From: Halomonas sp. KAO
GTDB lineage: Bacteria > Pseudomonadota > Gammaproteobacteria > Pseudomonadales > Halomonadaceae
Assembly: GCF_015595025.1 (NCBI RefSeq)
Contig: NZ_JADNRL010000009.1
Location: 62,001 to 126,000, forward strand
Reading direction: 5' to 3'
Length of the DNA: 64,000 nt
The translations under genes were made by a program, and so were the position numbers. Numbering within the stretch: position 1 is the first letter of the stretch; each line of letters opens with the position of its first letter. The notes below the pieces were generated by a model. The model searched no databases and was not told the origin of the DNA. It was given only the letters and a program-made list of their open reading frames with translations. This document shows positions 9,825 to 16,689 of this stretch, one piece after another.

Positions 9825-10565
9825 ATGCGGCAGATAATTCTGGACACCGAGACCACGGGCATCGACCCCCGGGAAGGCCACCGCCTGATCGAGATCGGCG
9901 CGGTGGAGATGGTCAATCGCCGGCTGACCGGGCGCACCTATCACCAGTTCATCAACCCCGAGCGCGAGATCGAGGAGGAGGCGATCTCGGTGCATGGCAT
10001 CACCAATGAACGGGTTGCCGGTGAGCCCCTGTTCGCGGAGATCGCGGATGAGTTCTGGGCCTTTATCGAGGGTGGCGAGTTGGTCATCCATAACGCTCCC
10101 TTCGATGTGGGGTTTATCGACCATGAGCTGGCCATGCTCAACGCTTCGCGCGGCGAGCCACGGCTGGGGCCGGTAGCGGAGCATTGTCGCATTCTCGATA
10201 CCCTGCAGCTGGCACGCGACAAACATCCAGGCCAGCGCAACAACCTGGATGCGCTGTGCAAGCGCTACGAGATCGATAACGGTCACCGGGTTCTCCACGG
10301 CGCCCTGCTTGATGCCGAGATACTCGCCGAGGTCTATCTGGCGATGACCGGTGGCCAGACCGCCCTGCTTCTGGACGCCTCCATGAATGCGGAGGGGGGC
10401 AGAAAGGCCGGCATCCAGCATCGCCCCGTATCGGTAGCGGCGGGTCAGCTGCGCGTGTCGACGCCCAGCGACCAGGAGCTGGCCGCCCATCGCAAGAAGC
10501 TGACAAGCATCCGCGAGGCGGCAGGCGAGTGCCTGTGGGATGGCGTGGAAGGGATTCCACACTGA
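9825..10565 (+). CDS. dnaQ: DNA polymerase III epsilon subunit (proofreading exonuclease)
   Basis: 3'-5' exonuclease of the replicative polymerase core. 246 residues against 243 in E. coli. Exo I is D7 and E9 in ILDTETTGIDP, Exo II is in LVIHNAPFDVGFIDHEL, and Exo III-epsilon is HGALLDAEILAEVYLAMTGG. The C-terminal 60 residues end in the linker and polymerase-binding segment (ELAAHRKKL). The start at 9825 is preceded by GAGGGAGATGTG. It overlaps the next gene at a TGATG stop-start junction. Confidence 0.96.
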   Translation: MRQIILDTETTGIDPREGHRLIEIGAVEMVNRRLTGRTYHQFINPEREIEEEAISVHGITNERVAGEPLFAEIADEFWAFIEGGELVIHNAPFDVGFIDHELAMLNASRGEPRLGPVAEHCRILDTLQLARDKHPGQRNNLDALCKRYEIDNGHRVLHGALLDAEILAEVYLAMTGGQTALLLDASMNAEGGRKAGIQHRPVSVAAGQLRVSTPSDQELAAHRKKLTSIREAAGECLWDGVEGIPH

Positions 10566-11335
10566 TGCTGCGCCGCGAACTCCCCCTCGAGGCGCGAGAA
10601 GGCCATGTGATTCGGCTTGCCGAAGGGCGCATCGCGCCGGCGCCCGACGGCGGGGTCCTGCAGCCGGTCATGCCCTGGACGGAGCAGATGCAGCCGCTGG
10701 GCTATTGGCATGACGTGCCGGTGGCGCTCTCACTCGAGGCCGAGGCGGGCGATGACTGGCCTAGCGGGCGTGAGTGGCTGGCGCGGTTGCCGGAGTCGCG
10801 CTTCGGGCTGGTCTCGACCTCGCTGCAGGTGGCCGCCTGGCTACGCAACCACCGCTTCTGCGGCCGATGCGGCGCACCGGCGGCGCGCCTCGACGCCGAG
10901 TTTGCGATGCATTGCCACGGCTGCGGGCACCGTAACTACCCTCGTATCTCGCCCTGCATCATCACCCTGGTGACGCATGGGGAGTCGCTGTTGCTGGCGC
11001 GCAGCCCGCGTTTTCCACCACGGCGTTACTCGACCCTGGCAGGCTTTATCGAACCCGGGGAGTCGGCAGAGGAGGCGGTGCGCCGCGAGATCTTCGAGGA
11101 GGTGGGGGTGAGCGTAGGCAGGATTCGCTACTTCCGCAGCCAGGCCTGGCCGTTTCCCCACGCCCTGATGCTCGGCTTCTTTGCCGAGGCGGCCAGTCGA
11201 CGCATCCACATCGATGGTGTGGAGATCGCCGATGCCGCCTGGTTCTCTCCTCGCCAGCTACCTCAGCTACCTCCGCTCTACTCGATCTCACGGGCCCTGA
11301 TCGAGACACATCTGGCCGAGGTGGCGGCCCGTTAG
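10565..11335 (+). CDS. nudC: NAD+ diphosphatase / RNA de-NADding Nudix hydrolase
   Basis: Hydrolyses NADH and NAD+ and, in E. coli, removes the NAD cap from RNA. 256 residues (E. coli 257). A zinc ribbon is visible as CGRCGAPAARLD then MHCHGCGHRNYPR. The Nudix box is GFIEPGESAEEAVRREIFEE, followed by VGV. The diagnostic SQAWPFPHALMLGF motif for NADH specificity is intact, and so are the C-terminal YSISRALIE residues. The longer frame from 10529 adds 12 residues inside dnaQ; the ATG at 10565 overlapping the dnaQ stop is the better start. Confidence 0.95.
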   Translation: MLRRELPLEAREGHVIRLAEGRIAPAPDGGVLQPVMPWTEQMQPLGYWHDVPVALSLEAEAGDDWPSGREWLARLPESRFGLVSTSLQVAAWLRNHRFCGRCGAPAARLDAEFAMHCHGCGHRNYPRISPCIITLVTHGESLLLARSPRFPPRRYSTLAGFIEPGESAEEAVRREIFEEVGVSVGRIRYFRSQAWPFPHALMLGFFAEAASRRIHIDGVEIADAAWFSPRQLPQLPPLYSISRALIETHLAEVAAR

Positions 11336-11441
11336 GTATGCCCCGATAAGGCGAGGGGAAACCGATATCAGGGCTATTTGCAGATAGCTTGGCACCTCGA
11401 TATTCGGGGCTGATCTGGCGACAAGCCCCGGGAAGCCGGAC

Positions 11442-11513
11442 CGACGAGGAGGCGCTGTGAATACTTCCCTGTACGCTACCTCGGCCGTCCCTGGTCCACG
11501 GACCTCCTTCTCG
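11442..11513. other. Folded intergenic element, possibly a genus-specific dispersed repeat
   Basis: A 72-base stretch bounded by CGACGAGGAGG (11442-11452) and the near-complement CCTCCTTCTCG (11503-11513), with an inner self-complementary segment GGTCCACGGACC at 11493-11504. Its core (CTGTGAATACTTCCCTGTACG) resembles short intergenic sequences I recall from Halomonadaceae genomes, but I cannot verify copy number here and no second copy occurs in this window. It sits between the convergent ends of nudC and the SCP2 gene. Confidence 0.35.
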
Positions 11514-11594
11514 GCTTGTCCCCAGCGCCCCTTGGTTTCGGGGTGTAACCCGCATTGCGCCTTCAGTGGGCCCGGCTGGGACGGGGTGTTGCGG

Positions 11595-11906
11595 TTATTC
11601 GCCGGGAAACAGGCTGGTCAGCTTGGTGGCCAGCATGATGTTGCCGGTGGCCTTGAGCTTGCCGGTCATGAAGGCCGTCATGCCGTTGACCTCGCCGGTC
11701 ATCAGGCCCTTGAGTGTCGCGGTGCTCATGGTCAAGCTGACGGACGGGTCGTCGTGCTCCCCCTGCTCAACGCTCAGCGACTCATTCTGGATGACCAGGT
11801 AGTGGCTCTCGGCATCGTCGAAATGGAACTGGAAGACCTCATCCATGCCGCTGGCGGCCTTCGGATCGAAGCGAGACGTCAGGGTGTCGAGGGTGGACTG
11901 GCTCAT
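11595..11906 (-). CDS. SCP2 sterol-binding-domain protein
   Basis: A 103-residue cytoplasmic protein made of a single SCP2 fold. Visible family features are FQFHFDDAESHYLVIQNESL, then DPSVSLTMSTATLKGLMTGE, then AFMTGKLKATGNIMLATKL, the hydrophobic tunnel and its C-terminal helix. SCP2 proteins bind fatty acids, acyl-CoA or other lipids; bacterial members are mostly uncharacterised. A TTCAAAC-N4-GTTTAAA inverted repeat about 40 bases upstream looks like a fatty-acid-responsive operator, which would fit a lipid carrier. Transcribed divergently from sohB and convergently with nudC. Confidence 0.85.
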   Translation of the reverse strand: MSQSTLDTLTSRFDPKAASGMDEVFQFHFDDAESHYLVIQNESLSVEQGEHDDPSVSLTMSTATLKGLMTGEVNGMTAFMTGKLKATGNIMLATKLTSLFPGE

Positions 11907-11947
11907 GGGAGACTCCTGGGGTTGGGTGGGGGATGGCGTGAGCGTAT

Positions 11948-11965
11948 TTCAAACAACTGTTTAAA
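11948..11965. promoter_or_regulatory. Inverted repeat resembling a PsrA/FadR-type (TetR family) fatty-acid operator
   Basis: TTCAAAC (11948-11954), a four-base spacer AACT, then GTTTAAA (11959-11965): seven-base arms with a single mismatch from perfect symmetry. It lies in the divergent region 42 bases before the SCP2 start and 88 before sohB. The likeness to the gammaproteobacterial PsrA consensus is from memory, so the assignment is inference. Confidence 0.45.
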
Positions 11966-12052
11966 TCAAGCGGGCCTGGGCTGCTGTTGTGCGCAGCACT
12001 GTTGTCATGCCTGTTGTCATGCACAGGGCGCCGGGCCCCTAGGGAGGCATTG

Positions 12053-13102
12053 ATGGGAGAGTGGCTGGCGGACGTCGGACTGTTTCTGGTCCAGTTGCTG
12101 AGCGTGGTGCTGATGGTCGGGCTCGCTGTCGCGGTGGTGGCCAGGCTGCGCCAGGAGGCGGGCAGCGACTCACGGCTCAAGCTCGTGGAACTCAATCGGG
12201 GGCGTGACGAAAGGAAGCGGCGATTGCGGCTGGCGGCCAGCGAGCCGGGGGCTCGCAAGCGCCTGCTCAAGGCCTTTCGTCGCGAGGACAAGCAGCAGGC
12301 CAAGGCCGGCAAGTCCCATAAGCGTGAGGGAGGGGAGAGCCGGTCGACGGTCTGGCTGATCGACTTCCATGGGGATATTCGAGCCAGCGGGACCGACCGC
12401 TTCGCCGAAGAGATTTCGGCGGTCATCGCGGCAGCCGAGTCGGGAGACGAGGTGGTGGTGTGCCTGGAGTCCGCGGGTGGCCTGGTGCATGCCTATGGTC
12501 TGGCTGCCGCCGAGCTCGACCGCCTGCGTGATGCGGGGCTGGCCACGACGGTCTGTATCGACAAGGTGGCCGCCAGCGGTGGTTACCTCATGGCGTGTGG
12601 GGCGGACAGGGTGCGGGCGGCGCCGCTGGCGGTGGTGGGTTCGGTCGGTGTGGTGGCCCAGGTGCCCAATGTGCACCGCCTGCTCAAGCGCCACGATATC
12701 GATGTCGAGGTTCTGACCGCCGGGCGCTACAAGCGCACCCTGACAGTGCTTGGCGAGAATACCGAGGAGGGGCGCGAGAAGTTCATCGATGATCTGGAGA
12801 GGACCCACGAGCTGTTCAAGCGCCATGTGGCAAAGCGTCGGCCCGGGCTCGATATCGAGGCGATCGCCACCGGCGAGATCTGGTACGGCAGCGAGGCCCT
12901 CGACAGGGGGCTGGTCGATGCTCTGGGTACCAGCGAGGCCTATCTGGTCGAGCGCATGCAGGAGTCCAGGGTCATACGGGTCAAGCTGGAGCCGTCACGC
13001 CGGCTCGGCGAGCGGCTTGGTGCGGCGGTATCCGCGGGAGTGGAGCAGGCGCTGCTGCGCGGTGCCCAGGCGCTGGATGCCAGTCGCTGGCAGAAGCACT
13101 GA
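12053..13102 (+). CDS. sohB: SohB signal-peptide-peptidase-A-family inner membrane protease
   Basis: Serine protease of family S49 facing the periplasm, thought to degrade leftover signal peptides and membrane fragments. 349 residues, identical in length to E. coli SohB. One N-terminal membrane helix (residues 6-31) is followed by a basic cytoplasmic-looking stretch. The protease domain then has the nucleophile S175 in KVAASGGYLMACGADR and the probable general base K227 in AGRYKRTLTVLGENTEEG. The ATG at 12053 has an AGGGAGG ribosome-binding site; the frame also opens upstream at 11987 without one. Ends in a strong hairpin shared with the convergent ArsR-type gene. Confidence 0.94.
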   Translation: MGEWLADVGLFLVQLLSVVLMVGLAVAVVARLRQEAGSDSRLKLVELNRGRDERKRRLRLAASEPGARKRLLKAFRREDKQQAKAGKSHKREGGESRSTVWLIDFHGDIRASGTDRFAEEISAVIAAAESGDEVVVCLESAGGLVHAYGLAAAELDRLRDAGLATTVCIDKVAASGGYLMACGADRVRAAPLAVVGSVGVVAQVPNVHRLLKRHDIDVEVLTAGRYKRTLTVLGENTEEGREKFIDDLERTHELFKRHVAKRRPGLDIEAIATGEIWYGSEALDRGLVDALGTSEAYLVERMQESRVIRVKLEPSRRLGERLGAAVSAGVEQALLRGAQALDASRWQKH

Positions 13103-13110
13103 GCCTGCGC

Positions 13111-13149
13111 GTCCTCCGGGCTGGAGGCCTGCCCTATGGCCCGGAGGAC
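13111..13149. terminator. Perfect 11-bp hairpin between convergent sohB and the ArsR-type gene
   Basis: GTCCTCCGGGC (13111-13121) pairs with GCCCGGAGGAC (13139-13149) across a 17-base loop. It is placed where a bidirectional terminator is expected, but neither side has a clear T-tract. Confidence 0.45.
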
Positions 13150-13170
13150 TCGATATGACGCCCTCACTCG

Positions 13171-13497
13171 TCAGCCGTCCGCCAGGCCGAGGTTAACGAG
13201 GGTGGCGATGATCGACCTGACGCTGTCGCCCTGCAGCGAGTAGTAGATGGTCTGGGAGCTGCGTCGGGTCGATACCAGCTCCTCCCGACGCAGAATGGCC
13301 AGGTGTTGCGATAGGGCCGACTGGCTCAGTGCCAGATGTCCGTTGAGCTCGGTCACCGACATCTCGCCCGTGTCGAGCAGGCAGAGGATGCGAAGGCGGT
13401 TGTCGTTGGCCATCGCCTTGAGCAGGGCGGTGGCGCGATCAATGGCGCCGCTCCCCCCTTCGATGAGTCGTGCTGCCTCGCGGCTGGGAGTCTTCAT
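13171..13497 (-). CDS. ArsR-family winged-helix transcriptional repressor
   Basis: A 108-residue DNA-binding protein of the ArsR/SmtB fold. The helix-turn-helix is MSVTELNGHLALSQSALSQH and the wing follows (REELVSTRRSSQTIYYSL). I see no ELCVCDL-type cysteine metal site, and the only cysteine is C39 in RILCLLDTGE, so it is more likely a non-metal sensor or a sulfide/redox-type member than an arsenic regulator. A hexameric inverted repeat (ATGCTT-N5-AAGCAT) lies about 70 bases upstream and is a candidate autoregulatory operator. The target genes beyond itself are not evident; prpE is divergent but has its own different palindromes. Confidence 0.85.
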   Translation of the reverse strand: MKTPSREAARLIEGGSGAIDRATALLKAMANDNRLRILCLLDTGEMSVTELNGHLALSQSALSQHLAILRREELVSTRRSSQTIYYSLQGDSVRSIIATLVNLGLADG

Positions 13498-13567
13498 GGC
13501 ATGTCCCCGCGCTGCGCGTGAGTGGAGGGGTCGTATGCGACGCTATCGAGCGCCGCGACGGTATATC

Positions 13568-13584
13568 ATGCTTTGCTCAAGCAT
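13568..13584. promoter_or_regulatory. Candidate operator of the ArsR-type repressor
   Basis: ATGCTT (13568-13573), spacer TGCTC, AAGCAT (13579-13584), a perfect six-base inverted repeat, embedded in TATATC...GCATAGCG. Its size and placement 71 bases before the repressor start suit an ArsR-family dimer. Confidence 0.45.
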
Positions 13585-13650
13585 AGCGTAAATCCTGTTG
13601 TCTGTGGGCCTCGAGGCGGTGGTTTTTTCATGGAGCCCGCCTCACTACAG

Positions 13651-13745
13651 TTGTTGACAATAAAGCATCAAGATCTGCTTCTTTCGTCGAAACTTAGCCT
13701 ATCGTATGAGGGAGCCCGGGGATCTGTGCTTTACAGTGTCAACAA
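13651..13745. promoter_or_regulatory. Pair of TTGTNNACAA palindromes ahead of prpE, with a promoter-like TTGACA
   Basis: TTGTTGACAA at 13651-13660 and GTGTCAACAA at 13736-13745 are both versions of TTGTNNACAA, the second with one mismatch. TTGTTGACA and TGTCAACAA are also inverted copies of each other. Their centres are about 85 bases apart, near eight helical turns. TTGT-N2-ACAA is a common half-site arrangement for GntR-family regulators. TTGACA at 13654-13659 could be a -35 element, though no good -10 follows at 17 bases. The second site ends 30 bases before the prpE ATG. Confidence 0.4.
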
Positions 13746-13775
13746 TTACATGCACTGGACCGTGACAGGATCGCC

Positions 13776-15701
13776 ATGAGCAACCACTCGATGAACAGCT
13801 ACGCCAATGAGGTTCGTCGTTCGATAGATCACCCTGAAACCTTCTGGGCCGAGCAGGCGCGCCGCATCCCCTGGTTCAAGGAGCCTGAGAGGATCCTCGA
13901 GTATGATGAGGCCAACCATGCCCGCTGGTTCGGCGACGGCGAGCTGAATATTGCGTATGCCGCTCTCGACTATCATGTCGAGCAGGGCAGGGGGGAGCAG
14001 CCTGCCCTGCTGTGGGACTCCCCGGTGACCGACAGCAAGCGCACCCTGAGCTATCGAGAGATGCGCGATCAGGTGGCGCGGTTTGCCGGTGCGCTGAAGG
14101 CGATGGGGGTCGAGAAGGGCGACCGGGTGGTGATCTACATGCCCATGGTGCCCGAGGCTCTGGTCGCCATGTATGCCTGTGCCAGGCTCGGCGCGGTGCA
14201 CTCGGTCGTGTTCGGTGGCTTCGCCCCCCACGAGCTGGCGGTGCGCATCGAAGATGCCGCCCCCAAGGTGGTCGTCGCCGCCTCCTGTGGCGTCGAGGTC
14301 GGCAAGGTTCTGCCCTACAAGCCGATCGTCGACGCGGCCATCGCGCAGAGTGCCCATAAGCCGGATGCCTGTGTGATCTTCCAGCGCGAGCAGCATCTCG
14401 CCGAGCTGGGTGAGCGCGACCATGACTGGGCGACGCTGGTCGAGACATCGACGCCCGCCGAGTGTGTGCCGTTGAAGGGCACGGACCCTCTCTATGTCCT
14501 CTACACCTCGGGCACCACGGGCAAACCCAAGGGGGTGGTGCGCGATACCGGGGGCTATGCGGTCGCGCTGACCTACTCCATGGACGTCATCTATGACGTG
14601 GCGCCGGGCGAGGTGTTCTTCTCGGCCTCGGATGTGGGCTGGGTGGTCGGTCACTCCTACATCGTGTATGCGCCGCTGCTGCGCGGGGCGACCACCGTCG
14701 TCTACGAGGGCAAGCCGGTGAAGACGCCGGATGCCGGAGCGTTCTGGCGGATCATCGAGGAGTATGGGGTGAAGAGCTTCTTCACCGCGCCGACGGCCTT
14801 CCGTGCCGTCAAGAAGGAGGACCCGGACGGCAAGCTGCTGGCGCAGTACGATATCTCGAGTCTCAAGGCGCTGTTCCTGGCGGGGGAGCGCCTCGACCCG
14901 CCGACCTTCCACTGGCTGGACGATCTGCTCGACGTGCCGGTCATCGATCACTGGTGGCAGACCGAGAGCGGCTGGCCCATCGCCGCCAATCTCCATGGCC
15001 TCGAGCCCATGCCCACCAAGGCGGGCAGTGCCACCGTGCCGGTGCCCGGTTTCAACGTGCAGATCCTCGACCGCGAGGGGGAGTCCATGGCGGCCATGGC
15101 CCAGGGCAGCGTGGTGATCAAGCAGCCCCTGCCGCCGGGCTGTCTGGCGGGGGTGTGGGGAGATCCTCAACGTTTTCACTCGGCCTATATGGCAGCCTTT
15201 CCGGGGTACTATCTGACCGGGGATGGCGGCTATATCGATGAGGACGGCTATCTGTTCATCATGGGGCGCACCGATGATGTCATCAATGTGGCCGGTCACC
15301 GCCTCTCCACCGGCGAGATGGAGGAGGTCGTTGGCGATCATCCTGCCGTGGCCGAGTGTACCGTCATCGGTATCCATGACGCGCTCAAGGGGCAGCTGCC
15401 GGTGGGGCTGGTCATCCCGAAGGATGGCTTCGATGGGCGGGAGGTGGATCTGGAGAAGGAGCTGGTCGCCCTGGTGCGGGAGAAGATCGGGCCGATCGCC
15501 TGCTTCAAGCAGGTGCTGGTGGTGGATCGTCTGCCCAAGACGCGCTCCGGCAAGATCCTGCGCAAGCTGTTGCGCAACATTGCCGATGGCAAGGAGTACT
15601 CGGTGCCTTCCACCATCGATGATCCGGCGAGTCTCGAGGAGATTCATGAGGCCATGCAGGCCCATGACGTCGGTGCCGCCAGCGAGGCGCGCCAGGTCTA
15701 G
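13776..15701 (+). CDS. prpE: Propionyl-CoA synthetase
   Basis: Acyl-CoA synthetase (AMP-forming) converting propionate, ATP and CoA to propionyl-CoA. 641 residues against 628 in E. coli PrpE. The ATP-binding P-loop is YTSGTTGKPKGVVRD and the adenylate motif is WWQTESGWPI. The C-terminal hinge and catalytic lysine region reads LPKTRSGKILRKLLR. SNHSMNSYANEVRRSIDHPE and FWAEQARRIPWFKEPE are PrpE rather than Acs N-terminal features. It is solitary: no prpB, prpC or prpD lies nearby, so the methylcitrate genes must be elsewhere. That catalytic lysine is the residue acetylated by Pat enzymes in related bacteria; a Pat homologue is in this window. A GC-rich terminator follows. Confidence 0.94.
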   Translation: MSNHSMNSYANEVRRSIDHPETFWAEQARRIPWFKEPERILEYDEANHARWFGDGELNIAYAALDYHVEQGRGEQPALLWDSPVTDSKRTLSYREMRDQVARFAGALKAMGVEKGDRVVIYMPMVPEALVAMYACARLGAVHSVVFGGFAPHELAVRIEDAAPKVVVAASCGVEVGKVLPYKPIVDAAIAQSAHKPDACVIFQREQHLAELGERDHDWATLVETSTPAECVPLKGTDPLYVLYTSGTTGKPKGVVRDTGGYAVALTYSMDVIYDVAPGEVFFSASDVGWVVGHSYIVYAPLLRGATTVVYEGKPVKTPDAGAFWRIIEEYGVKSFFTAPTAFRAVKKEDPDGKLLAQYDISSLKALFLAGERLDPPTFHWLDDLLDVPVIDHWWQTESGWPIAANLHGLEPMPTKAGSATVPVPGFNVQILDREGESMAAMAQGSVVIKQPLPPGCLAGVWGDPQRFHSAYMAAFPGYYLTGDGGYIDEDGYLFIMGRTDDVINVAGHRLSTGEMEEVVGDHPAVAECTVIGIHDALKGQLPVGLVIPKDGFDGREVDLEKELVALVREKIGPIACFKQVLVVDRLPKTRSGKILRKLLRNIADGKEYSVPSTIDDPASLEEIHEAMQAHDVGAASEARQV

Positions 15702-15732
15702 GCGCCGCGCTGGGTGACATCATGATGTGATC

Positions 15733-15758
15733 GCACGCCGCCCCATTGGGCGGCGTGC
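15733..15758 (+). terminator. Intrinsic terminator after prpE
   Basis: GCACGCCGCCC (15733-15743), loop CATT, GGGCGGCGTGC (15748-15758): a perfect 11-bp stem. It is followed by GGCGTTTC, so the T-tract is short. Confidence 0.65.
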
Positions 15759-15844
15759 GGCGTTTCGGGCGGGCGCCCTCCACCCTGCTAGTGTCATCTG
15801 CGCTGGCCCTGGCGTCGCGCATGGCCAGTCGGCCCCCCACGCCG

Positions 15845-15850
15845 TATAAT
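15845..15850 (+). promoter_or_regulatory. -10 element of the yhhQ promoter
   Basis: A perfect TATAAT at 15845-15850, 75 bases before the yhhQ start. It would start transcription near 15857 and leave room for the riboswitch in the leader. No convincing -35 is seen; TGGCCA at 15822-15827 is at 17-base spacing. Confidence 0.5.
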
Positions 15851-15887
15851 GCGCCCGCGCCGCGTCGCTACCGACGCAATCTTACAC

Positions 15888-15918
15888 GAGGGTTCCCTCA
15901 CCCCTCCCCAAAAAAGGA
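15888..15918 (+). promoter_or_regulatory. preQ1-I riboswitch controlling yhhQ translation
   Basis: P1 is GAGGG (15888-15892) with CCCTC (15902-15906). The loop carries the class-typical GGTTC (15891-15895), then CCT (15896-15898) and a single C at 15899 in the position of the ligand-recognising cytosine. An A-rich tail AAAAAA (15910-15915) follows, and its AGG (15915-15917) can pair with CCT to close the H-type pseudoknot. That pairing buries the AAGGA ribosome-binding site (15914-15918) seven bases before the ATG, so preQ1 binding should block translation. Agreement with the B. subtilis queC aptamer layout is point by point. Confidence 0.85.
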
Positions 15919-15924
15919 TTCACG

Positions 15925-16608
15925 ATGTTCGTGCTCTCTTCACTACAGTATCGTCGCTGCCTGGCGTTGCTGGTTACCTTCCATATCGCCGTTATCGCCG
16001 CCAGCAACTATCTGGTGCAGTTGCCATTCATGGTGTTCGGCCTACATACCACCTGGGGCGCCATCAGCTTTCCCTTTATCTTCCTGGCGACCGACCTGAC
16101 CGTGCGTCTGTTTGGCAAGGGGGCGGCCCGGGCGATCATCATGCGGGTGATGTTTCCGGCGCTGGTGATCTCCTATGTCGTGTCGGTGGTGTTTCCACGT
16201 GGCAGCTTTGCGGGAGTGGAGGCGCTTGGCGAGTGGGACCTGTTCGTGGCGCGCATTGCCTTGGCCAGCTTCATGGCCTATGTGCTGGGTCAGTTGCTCG
16301 ATGTTCACGTCTTCGATCGCCTGCGTCGACTGCGCGCCTGGTGGGTGGCACCAGCGATCTCCACGGTGCTGGGCAATCTGGCCGATACCCTGGCCTTCTT
16401 CTCGATTGCCTTCCACAACAGCTCCGACGCCTTTATGGCAGCCAACTGGCTGGAGATCGCGCTGGTCGACTATGCGGTCAAGCTATTGATCAGCGTGGTG
16501 TTCTTCCTGCCTCTCTATGGCGTGTTGCTGGCCTGGCTCAGCCGTCGCCTGGTGAGCGTCACCGGGGGCGAGGATGTGGCGCCTGAAGTGGCGCGCGCCC
16601 GTTACTGA
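15925..16608 (+). CDS. yhhQ: 7-cyano-7-deazaguanine/preQ precursor transporter, YhhQ (COG1738)
   Basis: Inner-membrane importer for the queuosine precursors preQ0/preQ1. 227 residues (E. coli 221) with about six helices. Family motifs include FHIAVIAASNYLVQLP, TTWGAISFPFIFLATDLTVR, GKGAARAIIM, and GNLADTLAFFSIAFHNSSD. The preQ1 riboswitch directly upstream independently supports the substrate: uptake would be shut off when preQ1 is plentiful. It is monocistronic, followed by the esterase gene in the same direction after 81 bases that contain short repeats. Confidence 0.94.
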   Translation: MFVLSSLQYRRCLALLVTFHIAVIAASNYLVQLPFMVFGLHTTWGAISFPFIFLATDLTVRLFGKGAARAIIMRVMFPALVISYVVSVVFPRGSFAGVEALGEWDLFVARIALASFMAYVLGQLLDVHVFDRLRRLRAWWVAPAISTVLGNLADTLAFFSIAFHNSSDAFMAANWLEIALVDYAVKLLISVVFFLPLYGVLLAWLSRRLVSVTGGEDVAPEVARARY

Positions 16609-16621
16609 TTTTCGGTTTTTG

Positions 16622-16670
16622 CGAACCCCTATTACCCGAACCCGGTTTTCCGAACCCTGCTTCACGAACC
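16622..16670. repeat. CGAACC direct repeats between yhhQ and the esterase gene
   Basis: CGAACC occurs at 16622, 16637, 16651 and 16665, spaced 15, 14 and 14 bases, as a degenerate tandem array of about 14-15-nt units. It ends 19 bases before the esterase ATG. No coding or hairpin role is apparent. Confidence 0.55.
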
Positions 16671-16689
16671 ACAGCACGAGGACCCTTCC

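Noticed and set aside
13746-15665. A 639-codon open frame on the minus strand, almost the whole length of prpE
   Set aside because: Its product is a low-complexity string rich in H, R, L and G without any domain, typical of the antisense shadow of a GC-rich gene, while prpE has all family motifs.
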